DNA from: an uncultured Lachnospiraceae bacterium
Lineage (GTDB): Bacteria > Bacillota > Clostridia > Lachnospirales > Lachnospiraceae
Direction of reading: 5' to 3'
Assembly: GCA_902762905.1 (NCBI GenBank)
Contig: CACWQE010000001.1
Span: 1-64,000 of the forward strand
Length of the DNA stretch: 64,000 bases
Positions within the stretch are counted from its first letter, which is position 1; the number at the start of each line of letters is the position of its first letter. Shown piece by piece: positions 1-8,129 of the stretch. Under the pieces are notes generated by a model that ran no database searches, was not told where the DNA came from, and saw only the letters and a program-made list of their open reading frames with translations. Made by a program: the position numbers and the translations under genes.

Positions 1-211
1 ATTAGGAACGTTAGCCGAGCAAGGTGCAGACTTTTCGCAAGGCGTTGTATAAACACGAATGGCACATTCTTAGTATCCGCTGCGAGTGATGAGTAGCGAC
101 TGCGATGATATGTTATATCCAAACCGATTTCATAACCTAAATGTTTCGCACCCAACTCGACTTACGCTGTAGAAGAGTATAAGTTTGTATAAAAAGAAAG
201 GAGCATGTATT
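1..211. other. Unassigned stretch before the first gene
   Basis: No complete gene is visible here. One forward frame is open from base 2 to a TAA at 50-52 and could be the last 16 codons of a gene lying upstream, but this is too short to judge. Bases 60-110 hold short near-repeats of the type GCGAGTGATGA and GCGATGATA with no recognised RNA fold. The AAAGGAG at 197-203 is the ribosome binding site of the next gene. Confidence 0.3.
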
Positions 212-649
212 ATGCAATTAGAAACATTACAAAAGGACATGATAGCCGCTATGAAGGCTCATGACAAACAGAGAAAGGATGCCATTTCCTCTTTGATCTC
301 AGCAATCAAGAAGGTTGCCATTGATGAGGGACATCGCGAGGATATCAAGGAAGATCTGGTAGATCGTGTAATTCTCAAAGAGTTAAAGACGGTAAAAGAG
401 CAGATTGACAGCTGCCCTGCAGATCGTACCGATCTGAAAGAGGAGTATCAGTTGCGCTATGATGTGATCAACGAGTATGCACCAGCTTTGATGAGTGCAG
501 AAGAGGTGAAGGCATTTATCGAGGAGAAGTTCGCAGATGTGATAGCATCCAAGAACAAGGGCATGATCATGAAGAATGTGATGCCGGAATTGAAAGGTAA
601 AGCAGACGGCAAGGTCATCAACGAAGTAGTTGGCGAGCTTTGTAAATAA
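212..649 (+). CDS. yqeY: GatB/YqeY domain protein
   Basis: This encodes about 145 residues, the usual size for a stand-alone YqeY protein. It resembles the C-terminal helical tail domain of the GatB/GatE amidotransferase subunits that contact tRNA; the role of free YqeY is not settled. The sequence is all helical and ends in the typical GKADGK-x-INEVV pattern. I chose the ATG at 212 because AAAGGAG lies 8 bases before it; an in-frame ATG at 185 has no such site. The 3' end overlaps the convergent flippase gene by 32 bases, so the two transcripts can pair at their ends. Confidence 0.85.
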   Translation: MQLETLQKDMIAAMKAHDKQRKDAISSLISAIKKVAIDEGHREDIKEDLVDRVILKELKTVKEQIDSCPADRTDLKEEYQLRYDVINEYAPALMSAEEVKAFIEEKFADVIASKNKGMIMKNVMPELKGKADGKVINEVVGELCK

Positions 650-2162
650 GCGAGGTACATGCATAGAGGCAGATGACCAGACAAAGGGTCAGCGTACCCG
701 GAATGTTTGGAAGGCTGGTAAGCAACTGGCGATAGAACAGATAGCTTACAGCACCGAGTAGAATGAATGATATACCAGGAAAGAAGATGTCACGCAAGAA
801 GGATAATTCGAACGTGACATTTTTTTGTAAACGCAGCAGGCAGGCGAGAGTCAGTACAACATAGCTTACAAATAATCCCGAAACATAGCCGAACATACCA
901 ATCTTAGGAACAAGAAAGAGAATGAAGCCAATCCGGATTGCGGTTGCTAATACGGTGAGGAATAGATTATAAGTGCTAAGTCCTAAGCCATTTAAGATAC
1001 TTGCCAAGGTGGTTGCGAGATAGATAAAAGGGCAGAGGAGAGAAAGCTGGTACAGGTAGATACCGGCTTTTTCATTTGCAAAGAAAGCAATTCCGATGTC
1101 AGGTCCGTAGATGAAGAATACAATGGTGGAAAAGATGCCGATTAACAGACAAAATTGCAGACTTTTCCGACACAGGTTTGACAGATATGTCTGGTCTAAG
1201 GAAGAATTGGCAGAGGATACAGCAGGTAATAGCATGGTAGACAGGGAATTCGTAATGGTAGAAGGAAACATAATGAATGGAAAAGCCATGCCAGTGAAGA
1301 TTCCGTACACTTCTAAGCTTGTAGTGGAATTGTGATAGTAGGAAAGCAGTACACTTGGAATCAGAATGGATTCGATACTCTGTAGAGCAGTCAGGGCTAA
1401 CCGGTTGGTGGTAAGCGGAATAGAATCAGATAAAAAGATACGGAACACCTGTTGCTTATGAATTGGCTGACAGCAATGACGCAAAGAATTGGTGTGCATG
1501 TGATGCAACAGGACAAACAGGGAATAGATAAATGCGACTATCTCACCGATTACAATACCAATTACAGCAAAAGGTGCATCGTAGGAATTGCGTACGCATA
1601 TAAAAGTGGCGGCAAGGTAGAGACCGCCTACCTTGGCGGACTGCTCTAGAAAGTCAGAGATGCCATGCACACCGGATTGCTCTAATCCGAGAAAATATCC
1701 GTGAATGGCACCTTTCATTGCCATAAATGGAATCCCGAATACGAGAATACGCAGACAGGGAGAACATCCGGAAGCATGCAGAATACGGGTGCATATAAAA
1801 TCCGCATTCTGGTATATAATAGAAGCAGTAGCAAGTGCTAAGAGCAGATTCCACACAAAGCAGGTCTGGAAGAAACGCCAGGCGGTAGAATGATTCCTGC
1901 GTTTGGTATATTCGGACACCAATTTGGTAAGGGCGAGTTCGTTGCCGAATGTGGTAAAGGAGAAGGCAACTAAATAGATCGGAAAAATGAGCTGGTAGAT
2001 TCCGAGTTCCTTCGCACCGATCAAATGGCTTAGGAATATTCTATTATAAAACCCAATGATACGGGTGATTAGTCCGGTTATGGTCAGGATCAGGGTGCCT
2101 TTGATCACCAGATTATGCTGTAGAAGCTGAAGTAATTGACTATGGAGTCTTTTCGGATTCAT
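618..2162 (-). CDS. SpoVB/MurJ-like polysaccharide flippase (MOP superfamily)
   Basis: A membrane protein of about 514 residues with 12-14 hydrophobic segments throughout its length. The N-terminal part (KGTLILTITGLITRIIGFYNRI, split over the first helix) is the hallmark of the SpoVB/PST-type lipid-linked oligosaccharide flippases. In spore formers SpoVB acts in cortex peptidoglycan synthesis; paralogues are common in Clostridia, so spore function is not proven here. The start at 2162 fits an AAGGAGA at 2169-2175 (complement) with a 6-base spacer; the ATG at 2168 abuts that site and is less likely. It is divergent from the Rrf2 gene. Confidence 0.8.
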   Translation of the reverse strand: MNPKRLHSQLLQLLQHNLVIKGTLILTITGLITRIIGFYNRIFLSHLIGAKELGIYQLIFPIYLVAFSFTTFGNELALTKLVSEYTKRRNHSTAWRFFQTCFVWNLLLALATASIIYQNADFICTRILHASGCSPCLRILVFGIPFMAMKGAIHGYFLGLEQSGVHGISDFLEQSAKVGGLYLAATFICVRNSYDAPFAVIGIVIGEIVAFIYSLFVLLHHMHTNSLRHCCQPIHKQQVFRIFLSDSIPLTTNRLALTALQSIESILIPSVLLSYYHNSTTSLEVYGIFTGMAFPFIMFPSTITNSLSTMLLPAVSSANSSLDQTYLSNLCRKSLQFCLLIGIFSTIVFFIYGPDIGIAFFANEKAGIYLYQLSLLCPFIYLATTLASILNGLGLSTYNLFLTVLATAIRIGFILFLVPKIGMFGYVSGLFVSYVVLTLACLLRLQKNVTFELSFLRDIFFPGISFILLGAVSYLFYRQLLTSLPNIPGTLTLCLVICLYACTSLIYKARQLLR

Positions 2163-2240
2163 AGACATTCTCCTTATTTTGTTCCGAGGTGTCGAAAGGG
2201 CACCGGGTTATTGATACCATATGCGAATTTTTTGTGATTA

Positions 2241-2283
2241 TGTCAAGATTTTCCTTGACAGTAAAAACAAACACTGATATATT
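2241..2283. promoter_or_regulatory. Back-to-back promoters for the flippase and the Fe-S operon
   Basis: The forward promoter is TTGACA (2255-2260), 17 bases, TATATT (2278-2283). Upstream lies TGTCAAG (2241-2247), which with CTTGACA (2254-2260) makes a perfect 7-base inverted repeat with a 6-base spacer. Read on the minus strand the left arm is also TTGACA, so it can serve as the -35 of the divergent flippase gene; its -10 is weak (TATGGT or CATATG). The forward promoter is well supported, the reverse one is inference. Confidence 0.7.
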
Positions 2284-2292
2284 AGCAGTGTG

Positions 2293-2317
2293 ATATCCGA
2301 CTATTTTAGTGGGAATT
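2293..2317 (+). promoter_or_regulatory. Candidate Rrf2/IscR-type operator
   Basis: The element reads ATATCCGACT, five A/T bases, then AGTGGGAATT. It matches the layout of the IscR type 1 site (ATA-N3-GACT-N5-AGTC-N3-TAT): the left half is almost complete, and the dyad CCGACT/AGTGGG pairs at 5 of 6 positions. It sits just after the -10 and before the start codon of the Rrf2 gene, where a bound regulator would block its own operon. Confidence 0.6.
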
Positions 2318-2330
2318 GAGGTGGTGAAAG

Positions 2331-2786
2331 ATGAAGTTATCCACGAAAGGACGATACGGATTACGTGCCATGATCGATCTAGCGGATTATTCCGAGGAGA
2401 TGCCACAATCCATCGCCTGTATTGCAGCCAGACAGTCTATATCAGACAGTTATTTAGAACAGTTGATGGCAAAGCTTAAGAAAGCAGGGCTGATCACCAG
2501 TATTCGAGGTGCACAGGGCGGTTATGTATTGGCAAAGCCAAGCAAGGAGATCAGCGTGGGAGATATCCTGCGGGCATTAGAAGATCTGTCACCGGTTAAT
2601 TGTGTAGGTCTTAAGGGGGAACAGGCATGTGGTGGAAGTGATACCTGTGTGACCCGGAATGTCTGGAAACGGATTGATGACAGTATACAGCATGCAGTGG
2701 ATTCGATCTTTTTAGACGAATTAGTCGAAGACAATCGGGCAATGCGTAAGAAGTGCGGTAACGTGAATGTTGAATGTGATTTGTAA
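2331..2786 (+). CDS. iscR: Rrf2-family transcription regulator, IscR-like
   Basis: A 151-residue protein with the Rrf2 winged helix (MKLSTKGRYGLRAM at the start; the wing near SIRGAQGGY, residues 57-65). Three cysteines, C91, C100 and C106, lie where IscR binds its [2Fe-2S] cluster, so this is probably an Fe-S sensor rather than a CymR-type cysteine regulator, which lacks them. It is the first gene of an operon with iscS, iscU and mnmA, and an IscR-type dyad lies in its leader. I infer that it controls this operon according to Fe-S supply. The exact family branch would need a tree. Confidence 0.85.
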   Translation: MKLSTKGRYGLRAMIDLADYSEEMPQSIACIAARQSISDSYLEQLMAKLKKAGLITSIRGAQGGYVLAKPSKEISVGDILRALEDLSPVNCVGLKGEQACGGSDTCVTRNVWKRIDDSIQHAVDSIFLDELVEDNRAMRKKCGNVNVECDL

Positions 2787-2847
2787 GGGAGAATAACCCT
2801 CGGTAAATGCCGGGTATATCAAAATATATAGAAAGAAGGACATAACA

Positions 2848-4035
2848 ATGGAAGAAAAGAAATTTATCTATTTGGATCATGCAGCAACAACAGCAGCAAG
2901 ACCGGAAGTTGTGGAGGCGATGCTTCCATATTTTACAGAGAAGTTTGGTAATCCATCGAGTGTATATACATTTTCTCAGCAGAATAAGGCTGTGATCACA
3001 CAGTGTCGTGACGTGATTGCCAACAGCCTGAATGCAAAGAGCAATGAGATCTATTTCACAGCAGGTGGTTCTGAGTCTGATAACTGGGCTTTGAAAGCAA
3101 CGGCAGAGGCATATGCTTCTAAGGGGAAGCACATCATCACGACAAAGATTGAGCATCATGCGATTCTGCATACAGCACAATACTTAGAGCAGCGTGGTTT
3201 TGAGGTAACCTACTTAGATGTCGATGAGAATGGATTGGTTAAGCTTGATCAGTTGAAAGCTGCCATTCGTCCGGATACCATCCTGATCTCTGTTATGTTT
3301 GCAAACAACGAGATCGGAACCATTGAGCCGATCAAGGAGATTGGAGAGATCGCACATGAGCATGGAATTATTTTCCATACAGACGCCGTACAGGCATATG
3401 GTCAGGTTCCAATTGATGTAGATGAGTATCATATTGATATGTTAAGTGCCAGCGGACATAAGTTAAATGGTCCAAAGGGAATCGGTTTTTTATACATTCG
3501 TACCGGCCTTAAGTTAAGAAGTTTTATACATGGTGGAGCACAGGAGCGTTCAAGACGAGCAGGTACAGAGAATGTAACAGGTATTGTCGGTCTGGCAAAG
3601 GCAGTAGAGATTGCATTTGCTACAATGGAAGAGAGAACGAAGAAAGAGACTGCCATGAGAGATCATCTGATTGATCGTCTGCTCGCAGAAGTTCCGTATG
3701 CAAGATTAAATGGTCATCGCACCAAGAGACTTCCGAATAATGTGAATATCAGCTTCCAGTTCATCGAGGGCGAATCTATGCTGATCATGTTAGATATGAA
3801 GGGAATCTGCGCATCTTCCGGATCTGCATGTACTTCCGGTTCGTTAGACCCATCGCATGTACTGCTTGCAATCGGCTTACCACATGAGATTGCACATGGT
3901 TCTTTGCGTATGACATTAGGCGAGGAGAACACAATGGAAGAGATGGACTATGTGGCAGATCAGATCAAAGAGATTGTAACGAAGCTGCGTGCAATGTCTC
4001 CATTATATGAGGACTTTGTGAAGAAGAATAAATAA
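2848..4035 (+). CDS. iscS: Cysteine desulfurase, NifS/IscS type
   Basis: A 395-residue PLP enzyme that takes sulfur from L-cysteine and hands it as a persulfide to acceptors. The PLP-binding lysine is K205 in SGHKLNGPKG, the cofactor-stacking histidine is in EHHAIL near residue 104, and the catalytic loop cysteine is C328 in SSGSACTSGS, the class I (IscS/NifS) arrangement. AGAAAGAAGG precedes the ATG. It lies 61 bases after the Rrf2 gene and 27 before the scaffold gene. Likely acceptors are the IscU next door for Fe-S clusters and MnmA for tRNA thiolation, both in the same operon. Confidence 0.95.
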   Translation: MEEKKFIYLDHAATTAARPEVVEAMLPYFTEKFGNPSSVYTFSQQNKAVITQCRDVIANSLNAKSNEIYFTAGGSESDNWALKATAEAYASKGKHIITTKIEHHAILHTAQYLEQRGFEVTYLDVDENGLVKLDQLKAAIRPDTILISVMFANNEIGTIEPIKEIGEIAHEHGIIFHTDAVQAYGQVPIDVDEYHIDMLSASGHKLNGPKGIGFLYIRTGLKLRSFIHGGAQERSRRAGTENVTGIVGLAKAVEIAFATMEERTKKETAMRDHLIDRLLAEVPYARLNGHRTKRLPNNVNISFQFIEGESMLIMLDMKGICASSGSACTSGSLDPSHVLLAIGLPHEIAHGSLRMTLGEENTMEEMDYVADQIKEIVTKLRAMSPLYEDFVKKNK

Positions 4036-4062
4036 TATAAAATAGAAAATGGAGGAATAATT

Positions 4063-4500
4063 ATGTACAGTGAGAAAGTAATGGATCATTTTACCAACCC
4101 AAGAAATATGGGAGAGATAGAGAATGCAAGTGGTGTCGGAACCGTAGGTAATGCAAAGTGCGGCGACATTATGAGAATCTATTTTGATATTGATGAGAAT
4201 CAGATCATCCGTGATGTGAAGTTCAAGACTTTTGGATGTGGTGCTGCGGTTGCAACCAGTTCTATGGCAACGGAGCTTGTTAAGGGAAAGAGTATATATG
4301 AAGCTTTGGAAGTTACGAATAAGGCAGTTATGGAAGCATTAGACGGACTTCCACCAGTAAAGGTACACTGTTCATTGTTAGCAGAGGAAGCCATTCATGC
4401 GGCACTCTGGGATTACTGTGAGAAGAACGGAATCAAGATTGAGGGCTTATCTAAGCCAAAGAATGATATCAGTGAAGGGGAAGAAGAAGAGGAGTATTAA
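4063..4500 (+). CDS. iscU: Fe-S cluster assembly scaffold, IscU/NifU N-terminal type
   Basis: A 145-residue scaffold with the three conserved cysteines at C33 (GNAKCGD), C59 (TFGCGAA) and C103 (KVHCS), the sites that hold a nascent cluster. It has only the IscU domain: the NifU [2Fe-2S] and C-terminal Nfu domains are absent. The tail ends in an acidic run of glutamates. GGAGGAA precedes the ATG. Pairing with the desulfurase just upstream gives a minimal two-gene ISC system, as is common in Clostridia; hscBA and fdx are not present here. Confidence 0.93.
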   Translation: MYSEKVMDHFTNPRNMGEIENASGVGTVGNAKCGDIMRIYFDIDENQIIRDVKFKTFGCGAAVATSSMATELVKGKSIYEALEVTNKAVMEALDGLPPVKVHCSLLAEEAIHAALWDYCEKNGIKIEGLSKPKNDISEGEEEEEY

Positions 4501-4506
4501 ACTGAT

Positions 4507-5592
4507 ATGAAGAAAAAAGTTGCAGTTGGCATGTCGGGAGGAGTAGATTCTTCGGTAGCAGCCTATCTGTTAAAAGAACAGGGATACGATGTGATTGGTG
4601 TAACGATGCAGATCTGGCAGGATGAAGACCCGCTTGCACAGGCAGAAAATGGCGGTTGTTGCGGATTGTCTGCTGTGGATGATGCCAGGCGGGTTGCTGA
4701 CCGGTTGGGCATTCCGTATTATGTACTCAATTTTAAGCGTGAATTCAAAGAGAATGTGATTGACTATTTCATGGATGAATATATGCATGCAAGAACACCC
4801 AATCCGTGTATTGCATGTAACCGTTATGTAAAATGGGAAGCATTGCTGAATCGTGCCAGAGAATTGGGTTGCGATTATATTGCAACCGGACATTATGCAC
4901 GTGTGGTACAACTTGATAACGGAAGATATGCCTTGAAGAAGTCGGCAACAGACCGTAAGGATCAGACATATGCGTTATATAATCTGACCCAGGAACAGTT
5001 GTCACATACTCTGATGCCGGTTGGAGAGTATGAGAAAGAACAGATTCGGGAGATTGCGGCTAAGATTGGATTATTGATTGCGAATAAGCCGGACAGTCAG
5101 GAAATCTGTTTTATTCCAGACAATGATTACGCAGGTTACATTGAGAGAGAATCCGGTAAGACATTTCCGAAAGGGAATTTTGTAGATTTAGAAGGTAATG
5201 TACTTGGAACACATAAAGGCATTATCCATTATACGATCGGACAGCGGAAGGGGCTTGGTCTTTCTATGGGAAGTCCGGTGTTTGTGGTGGATATCCGTCC
5301 GGAGACGAACGAGGTTGTAATTGGAAGTAATTTAGATACCTTTCATGACAGCCTGTATGCAAGCAAGGTGAATCTGACGTCCATTGATTCATTAGAAGGT
5401 GAACGGAAAGTGGTTGCGAAGATCCGCTATTCCCATAAAGGAGCACCTTGCCGGATCAAGATGGTTGATGAGGATACGGTGCTTTGCAAGTTTGAAGAAC
5501 CAGTACGTGCGATCACGCCGGGACAGGCTGTTGTGTTCTATGACGGAGACATTGTGCTTGGCGGTGCAGTGATCGATCGGATTGCAGAATAA
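4507..5592 (+). CDS. mnmA: tRNA-specific 2-thiouridylase MnmA
   Basis: A 361-residue enzyme that makes 2-thiouridine at the wobble position of Lys, Glu and Gln tRNAs. The ATP pyrophosphatase loop SGGVDS is at residues 10-15. The catalytic pair is C101 (NPCIACN) and C201 (SQEICFIPD), and the C-terminal beta-barrel domain is complete. It begins 6 bases after iscU, so it is translationally close and almost certainly cotranscribed. In Firmicutes sulfur reaches MnmA directly from a desulfurase, which fits IscS in the same operon. Confidence 0.96.
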   Translation: MKKKVAVGMSGGVDSSVAAYLLKEQGYDVIGVTMQIWQDEDPLAQAENGGCCGLSAVDDARRVADRLGIPYYVLNFKREFKENVIDYFMDEYMHARTPNPCIACNRYVKWEALLNRARELGCDYIATGHYARVVQLDNGRYALKKSATDRKDQTYALYNLTQEQLSHTLMPVGEYEKEQIREIAAKIGLLIANKPDSQEICFIPDNDYAGYIERESGKTFPKGNFVDLEGNVLGTHKGIIHYTIGQRKGLGLSMGSPVFVVDIRPETNEVVIGSNLDTFHDSLYASKVNLTSIDSLEGERKVVAKIRYSHKGAPCRIKMVDEDTVLCKFEEPVRAITPGQAVVFYDGDIVLGGAVIDRIAE

Positions 5593-5597
5593 TGGAT

Positions 5598-5625
5598 TTG
5601 CATTTTATAATAAGTGCGTTATAAT
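5598..5625 (+). promoter_or_regulatory. Promoter of the G3E GTPase operon
   Basis: TTGCAT (5598-5603), a 16-base spacer, and TATAAT (5620-5625) lie 38 bases before the next start codon. This separates the metal-associated genes from the Fe-S operon. I saw no clear Zur-type dyad next to it. Confidence 0.6.
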
Positions 5626-5663
5626 TGTTAGATACGATTGTCAGTGAATTAGGAGGCGTTAAT

Positions 5664-6767
5664 ATGACAAAGATTGATATTATTTCTGGATTTTTAGGAG
5701 CTGGAAAGACTACTTTGATCAAGAAGCTGATCAAGGAAGGCTTTGAAGGTGAGAAGATTGTATTGATTGAGAATGAGTTTGGTGAGATTGGAATTGACGG
5801 TGGATTCTTAAAGGATGCCGGGGTACAGATCAATGAGATGAATTCCGGTTGTATCTGCTGTTCTTTAGTTGGTGATTTTGGTAAGGCATTAGAGCAGGTA
5901 TTGAATGATTACACCCCGGATCGTATTATCATTGAGCCATCCGGTGTTGGTAAATTATCCGATGTTATGAAGGCGGTTGCGGATTTGCATGAGTCAAAGG
6001 TAGTGATCAATTCTGCTACGGCAGTCGTAGATGCGGTAAAATGCAGGATGTATATGAAGAACTTTGGTGAGTTCTTTAACAACCAGATTGAGAGTGCAGG
6101 AACCATTATCTTAAGCAGAACACAGAAGATGAAAGAGGATAAGTTAGAGGCTGTTGTTGCAATGATCAAGGAACATAATGATAAGGCTAAGATCGTAACA
6201 ACACCATGGGATGACATTGACGGTAAGCTGATCGTATCCACAATGGAAGGCGAGAAGTCATTAGTAGAAGAATTGTTAGAGGAAGCAAAGGTATGTCCTA
6301 CTTGTGGACATGTACATGATCACGATCATGAGCATCACCACGATCACGATGATCACGACCATGAGCATCATCACGATCATGATGAGCATGACCATGAACA
6401 CCATCACGATCATGAACATCATCATGACCATGACGGAGAATGTGGCTGCGGACATGATCACCATGACCATCACCATCATCATGCAGATGAGGTATTTACA
6501 AGCTGGGGCGTTGAGACTCCTCACAAATATACTAAGGTTGAGATTGAGGATATTCTTAAGAAGCTGGCTGATATGGATCACGCAGAATATGGCGTTATTC
6601 TTCGTGCAAAGGGAATGGTTCCGAATACAGAAGGCGGCTGGATCTACTTTGATCTGACACCGGAAGAGTATGAGATCCGGGATGGACAGCCAGATGTTAC
6701 CGGTAAGCTTTGTGTAATCGGAAGCAAATTAGAAGAGGATAAGATTGCTGCATTATTCCGTGTATAA
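5664..6767 (+). CDS. G3E-family (CobW/COG0523) GTPase with histidine-rich metal tract
   Basis: A 367-residue putative metallochaperone. Residues 9-16 form the Walker A loop GFLGAGKT, C63-x-C65-C66 is the CxCC metal site characteristic of the G3E family, and EPSG near residue 92 belongs to the GTPase core. Residues 216-273 are a His/Asp tract with about 30 histidines, followed by the CobW C-terminal domain. Members with such tracts usually handle zinc, sometimes nickel or cobalt. The start at 5664 follows AGGAGG; an earlier in-frame start at 5625 has no site. No cobalamin, urease or hydrogenase genes lie nearby, so zinc is the most likely metal, by inference. Confidence 0.88.
   Translation: MTKIDIISGFLGAGKTTLIKKLIKEGFEGEKIVLIENEFGEIGIDGGFLKDAGVQINEMNSGCICCSLVGDFGKALEQVLNDYTPDRIIIEPSGVGKLSDVMKAVADLHESKVVINSATAVVDAVKCRMYMKNFGEFFNNQIESAGTIILSRTQKMKEDKLEAVVAMIKEHNDKAKIVTTPWDDIDGKLIVSTMEGEKSLVEELLEEAKVCPTCGHVHDHDHEHHHDHDDHDHEHHHDHDEHDHEHHHDHEHHHDHDGECGCGHDHHDHHHHHADEVFTSWGVETPHKYTKVEIEDILKKLADMDHAEYGVILRAKGMVPNTEGGWIYFDLTPEEYEIRDGQPDVTGKLCVIGSKLEEDKIAALFRV
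6309..6482 (+). repeat. In-frame histidine/aspartate tract repeat
   Basis: Inside the G3E GTPase gene, short units of the form DHDHEHHHDHD recur about four times and produce a run of CAT/CAC and GAT/GAC codons. Codon use alternates between synonyms, so the units are similar but not identical at DNA level. Such a stretch can change length by slippage. It is a protein metal-binding tract and not a CRISPR array. Confidence 0.85.
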
Positions 6768-6783
6768 AGAAAGGAATTGAGAT

Positions 6784-7737
6784 ATGAGAAAACAGGAGAA
6801 AGAGATACCGGTATTCGTCTTTATGGGATTCTTAGAGTCCGGTAAGACACAGTTCTGCAGAGAGACGTTAGTAGACCGTGATTTTACACAGGGTGAGCCT
6901 ACATTACTTCTGGTAACAGAAGAGGGTGTGGAAGAATACGATGAGGACGAACTGAAGAAGCGTAATATATCGGTTGTTTATTTGGAGGAAGAGGATCTCA
7001 ATACAGAGAAGTTATTAGACTTACAGGATGAATATAATCCAACTCAGGTTATGATCGAATATAACGGAATGTGGCAGTTGAATAAGTTATTCGAGATCCG
7101 TGTACCAAAAGGTTGGACGATCGTACAGGTGATCACTTTGATCGATTCGACTACATTTACAGTGTACAACAACAATATGAAGTCTCTGATGGCAGAACAT
7201 ATCCAGAATGCAGATATGGTAGTCTATAACCGTTGCACGGATGATACCGATATTAATACGATGCGTATGGCAGTGAAGACAATCAACCGCCGGGCACAGA
7301 TCGTATATGAGAATGTCAACGGTCAGGCACAGATTGACAATGGAGAGATTGAGATACCGTATGATTTAGATGCAGATGTAGTTGAGATTGAGGATGAAGA
7401 TTTCGGTATTTTCTATATTGATGCATCGGACAATCCGGAGAAATATGTCGATAAGGTTGTGAAGTTCAAGGGACAGGTCTATTGCCCGCCGCAATATAAG
7501 GGCAAAGCATTTGTTCCGGGACGTTTTGCAATGACATGTTGTGCAGAGGATATCACATTCTTAGGATTCAAATGTGTATCGATGGAGACACCGAATCTGA
7601 AAGACCGGGAGTGGGTAACAGTAACTGCTAAGATCAAAGTGGAATTCTATAAAGAATTTGACGGAGATGGTCCGGTTCTTTATGCACAGAAGATTGAAAA
7701 AGCAGAGAAAGCAAAGGAAGAAGTAGTGTACTTCTAG
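6784..7737 (+). CDS. G3E-like NTPase fused to a YcgQ/DUF1980-like C-terminal domain
   Basis: A 317-residue protein in two parts. The first half starts with a Walker A loop GFLESGKT (residues 15-22) and follows the G3E fold pattern, but lacks the CxCC metal motif. The second half, from about residue 205, looks like the C-terminal domain of the TIGR03943/YcgQ family: a KFKGQVY strand, RFAMTCCAED with C252-C253, then WVTVTAKI and a PVLYAQ strand. Known YcgQ proteins carry two membrane helices instead of an NTPase at the front. It lies 16 bases after the His-rich GTPase. I infer a role in metal handling with that partner; the exact function is unknown. Confidence 0.65.
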   Translation: MRKQEKEIPVFVFMGFLESGKTQFCRETLVDRDFTQGEPTLLLVTEEGVEEYDEDELKKRNISVVYLEEEDLNTEKLLDLQDEYNPTQVMIEYNGMWQLNKLFEIRVPKGWTIVQVITLIDSTTFTVYNNNMKSLMAEHIQNADMVVYNRCTDDTDINTMRMAVKTINRRAQIVYENVNGQAQIDNGEIEIPYDLDADVVEIEDEDFGIFYIDASDNPEKYVDKVVKFKGQVYCPPQYKGKAFVPGRFAMTCCAEDITFLGFKCVSMETPNLKDREWVTVTAKIKVEFYKEFDGDGPVLYAQKIEKAEKAKEEVVYF

Positions 7738-7758
7738 TCAGAAAGGGGATACGTGGTT

Positions 7759-8082
7759 ATGGAATTAAATGGATTTTTTGACAAAGTAAAGAAGTCATCT
7801 GCGGATGCGATGGACAAAGCAAAAGATACAACGAAGCGTCTTATGACGGTTAATGACTTAAAGAGTAAGATCCGTGGTTATAACAATGATAAGGAGAAGT
7901 TGTTCACCCAGATGGGAATGGATCTTTATATTGCGAAAAAACAGGGAGAAGACATTGAGGAATCCATTGAAGCGTTTGTGTCACAGATTGATACGTTGAA
8001 TATCCGTGTTAAGAATCTGCAGGAGAAATTGGATTTGTTAGAATCCGGAGATTCTGTAGCAGCAGAGGAGACAGAAGAATGA
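7759..8082 (+). CDS. Small coiled-coil protein of unknown function
   Basis: About 107 residues, highly charged and mostly helical, with no membrane segment or cysteines. The N-terminal stretch (FFDKVKKSSADAMDKAKDTTK) has an amphipathic, YtxH-like look, and residues 70-95 form a short coiled coil. The start could be ATG 7759 or GTG 7753, since GAAAGGGG at 7741-7748 serves either. It is the last gene of the G3E operon; a consensus promoter follows at once. I do not recognise a defined family. Confidence 0.65.
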   Translation: MELNGFFDKVKKSSADAMDKAKDTTKRLMTVNDLKSKIRGYNNDKEKLFTQMGMDLYIAKKQGEDIEESIEAFVSQIDTLNIRVKNLQEKLDLLESGDSVAAEETEE

Positions 8083-8090
8083 TTTAGTTG

Positions 8091-8119
8091 TTGACAAAAC
8101 AACATTTATTCAATATAAT
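8091..8119 (+). promoter_or_regulatory. Consensus promoter of the fab operon
   Basis: TTGACA (8091-8096), a 17-base spacer and TATAAT (8114-8119) match the vegetative sigma consensus at every position. Transcription should begin near 8126, at the edge of the hairpin described next, leaving a leader of about 100 bases before fabH. Confidence 0.85.
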
Positions 8120-8129
8120 TGAAAAGATT

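Noticed and set aside
6309..6482. Possible CRISPR or tandem DNA repeat
   Set aside because: The units are short, in frame and coding; there are no spacers.
6276..6581. Met/Ile/Val-rich minus-strand reading frame that looks like a membrane protein
   Set aside because: It is the antisense of the His/Asp codon run; CAT/GAT repeats read backwards give Met, Ile and Val. No ribosome binding site.
6304..6657. Forward alternative frame across the His tract
   Set aside because: It is an out-of-frame shadow of the repeat within a clear G3E GTPase gene.
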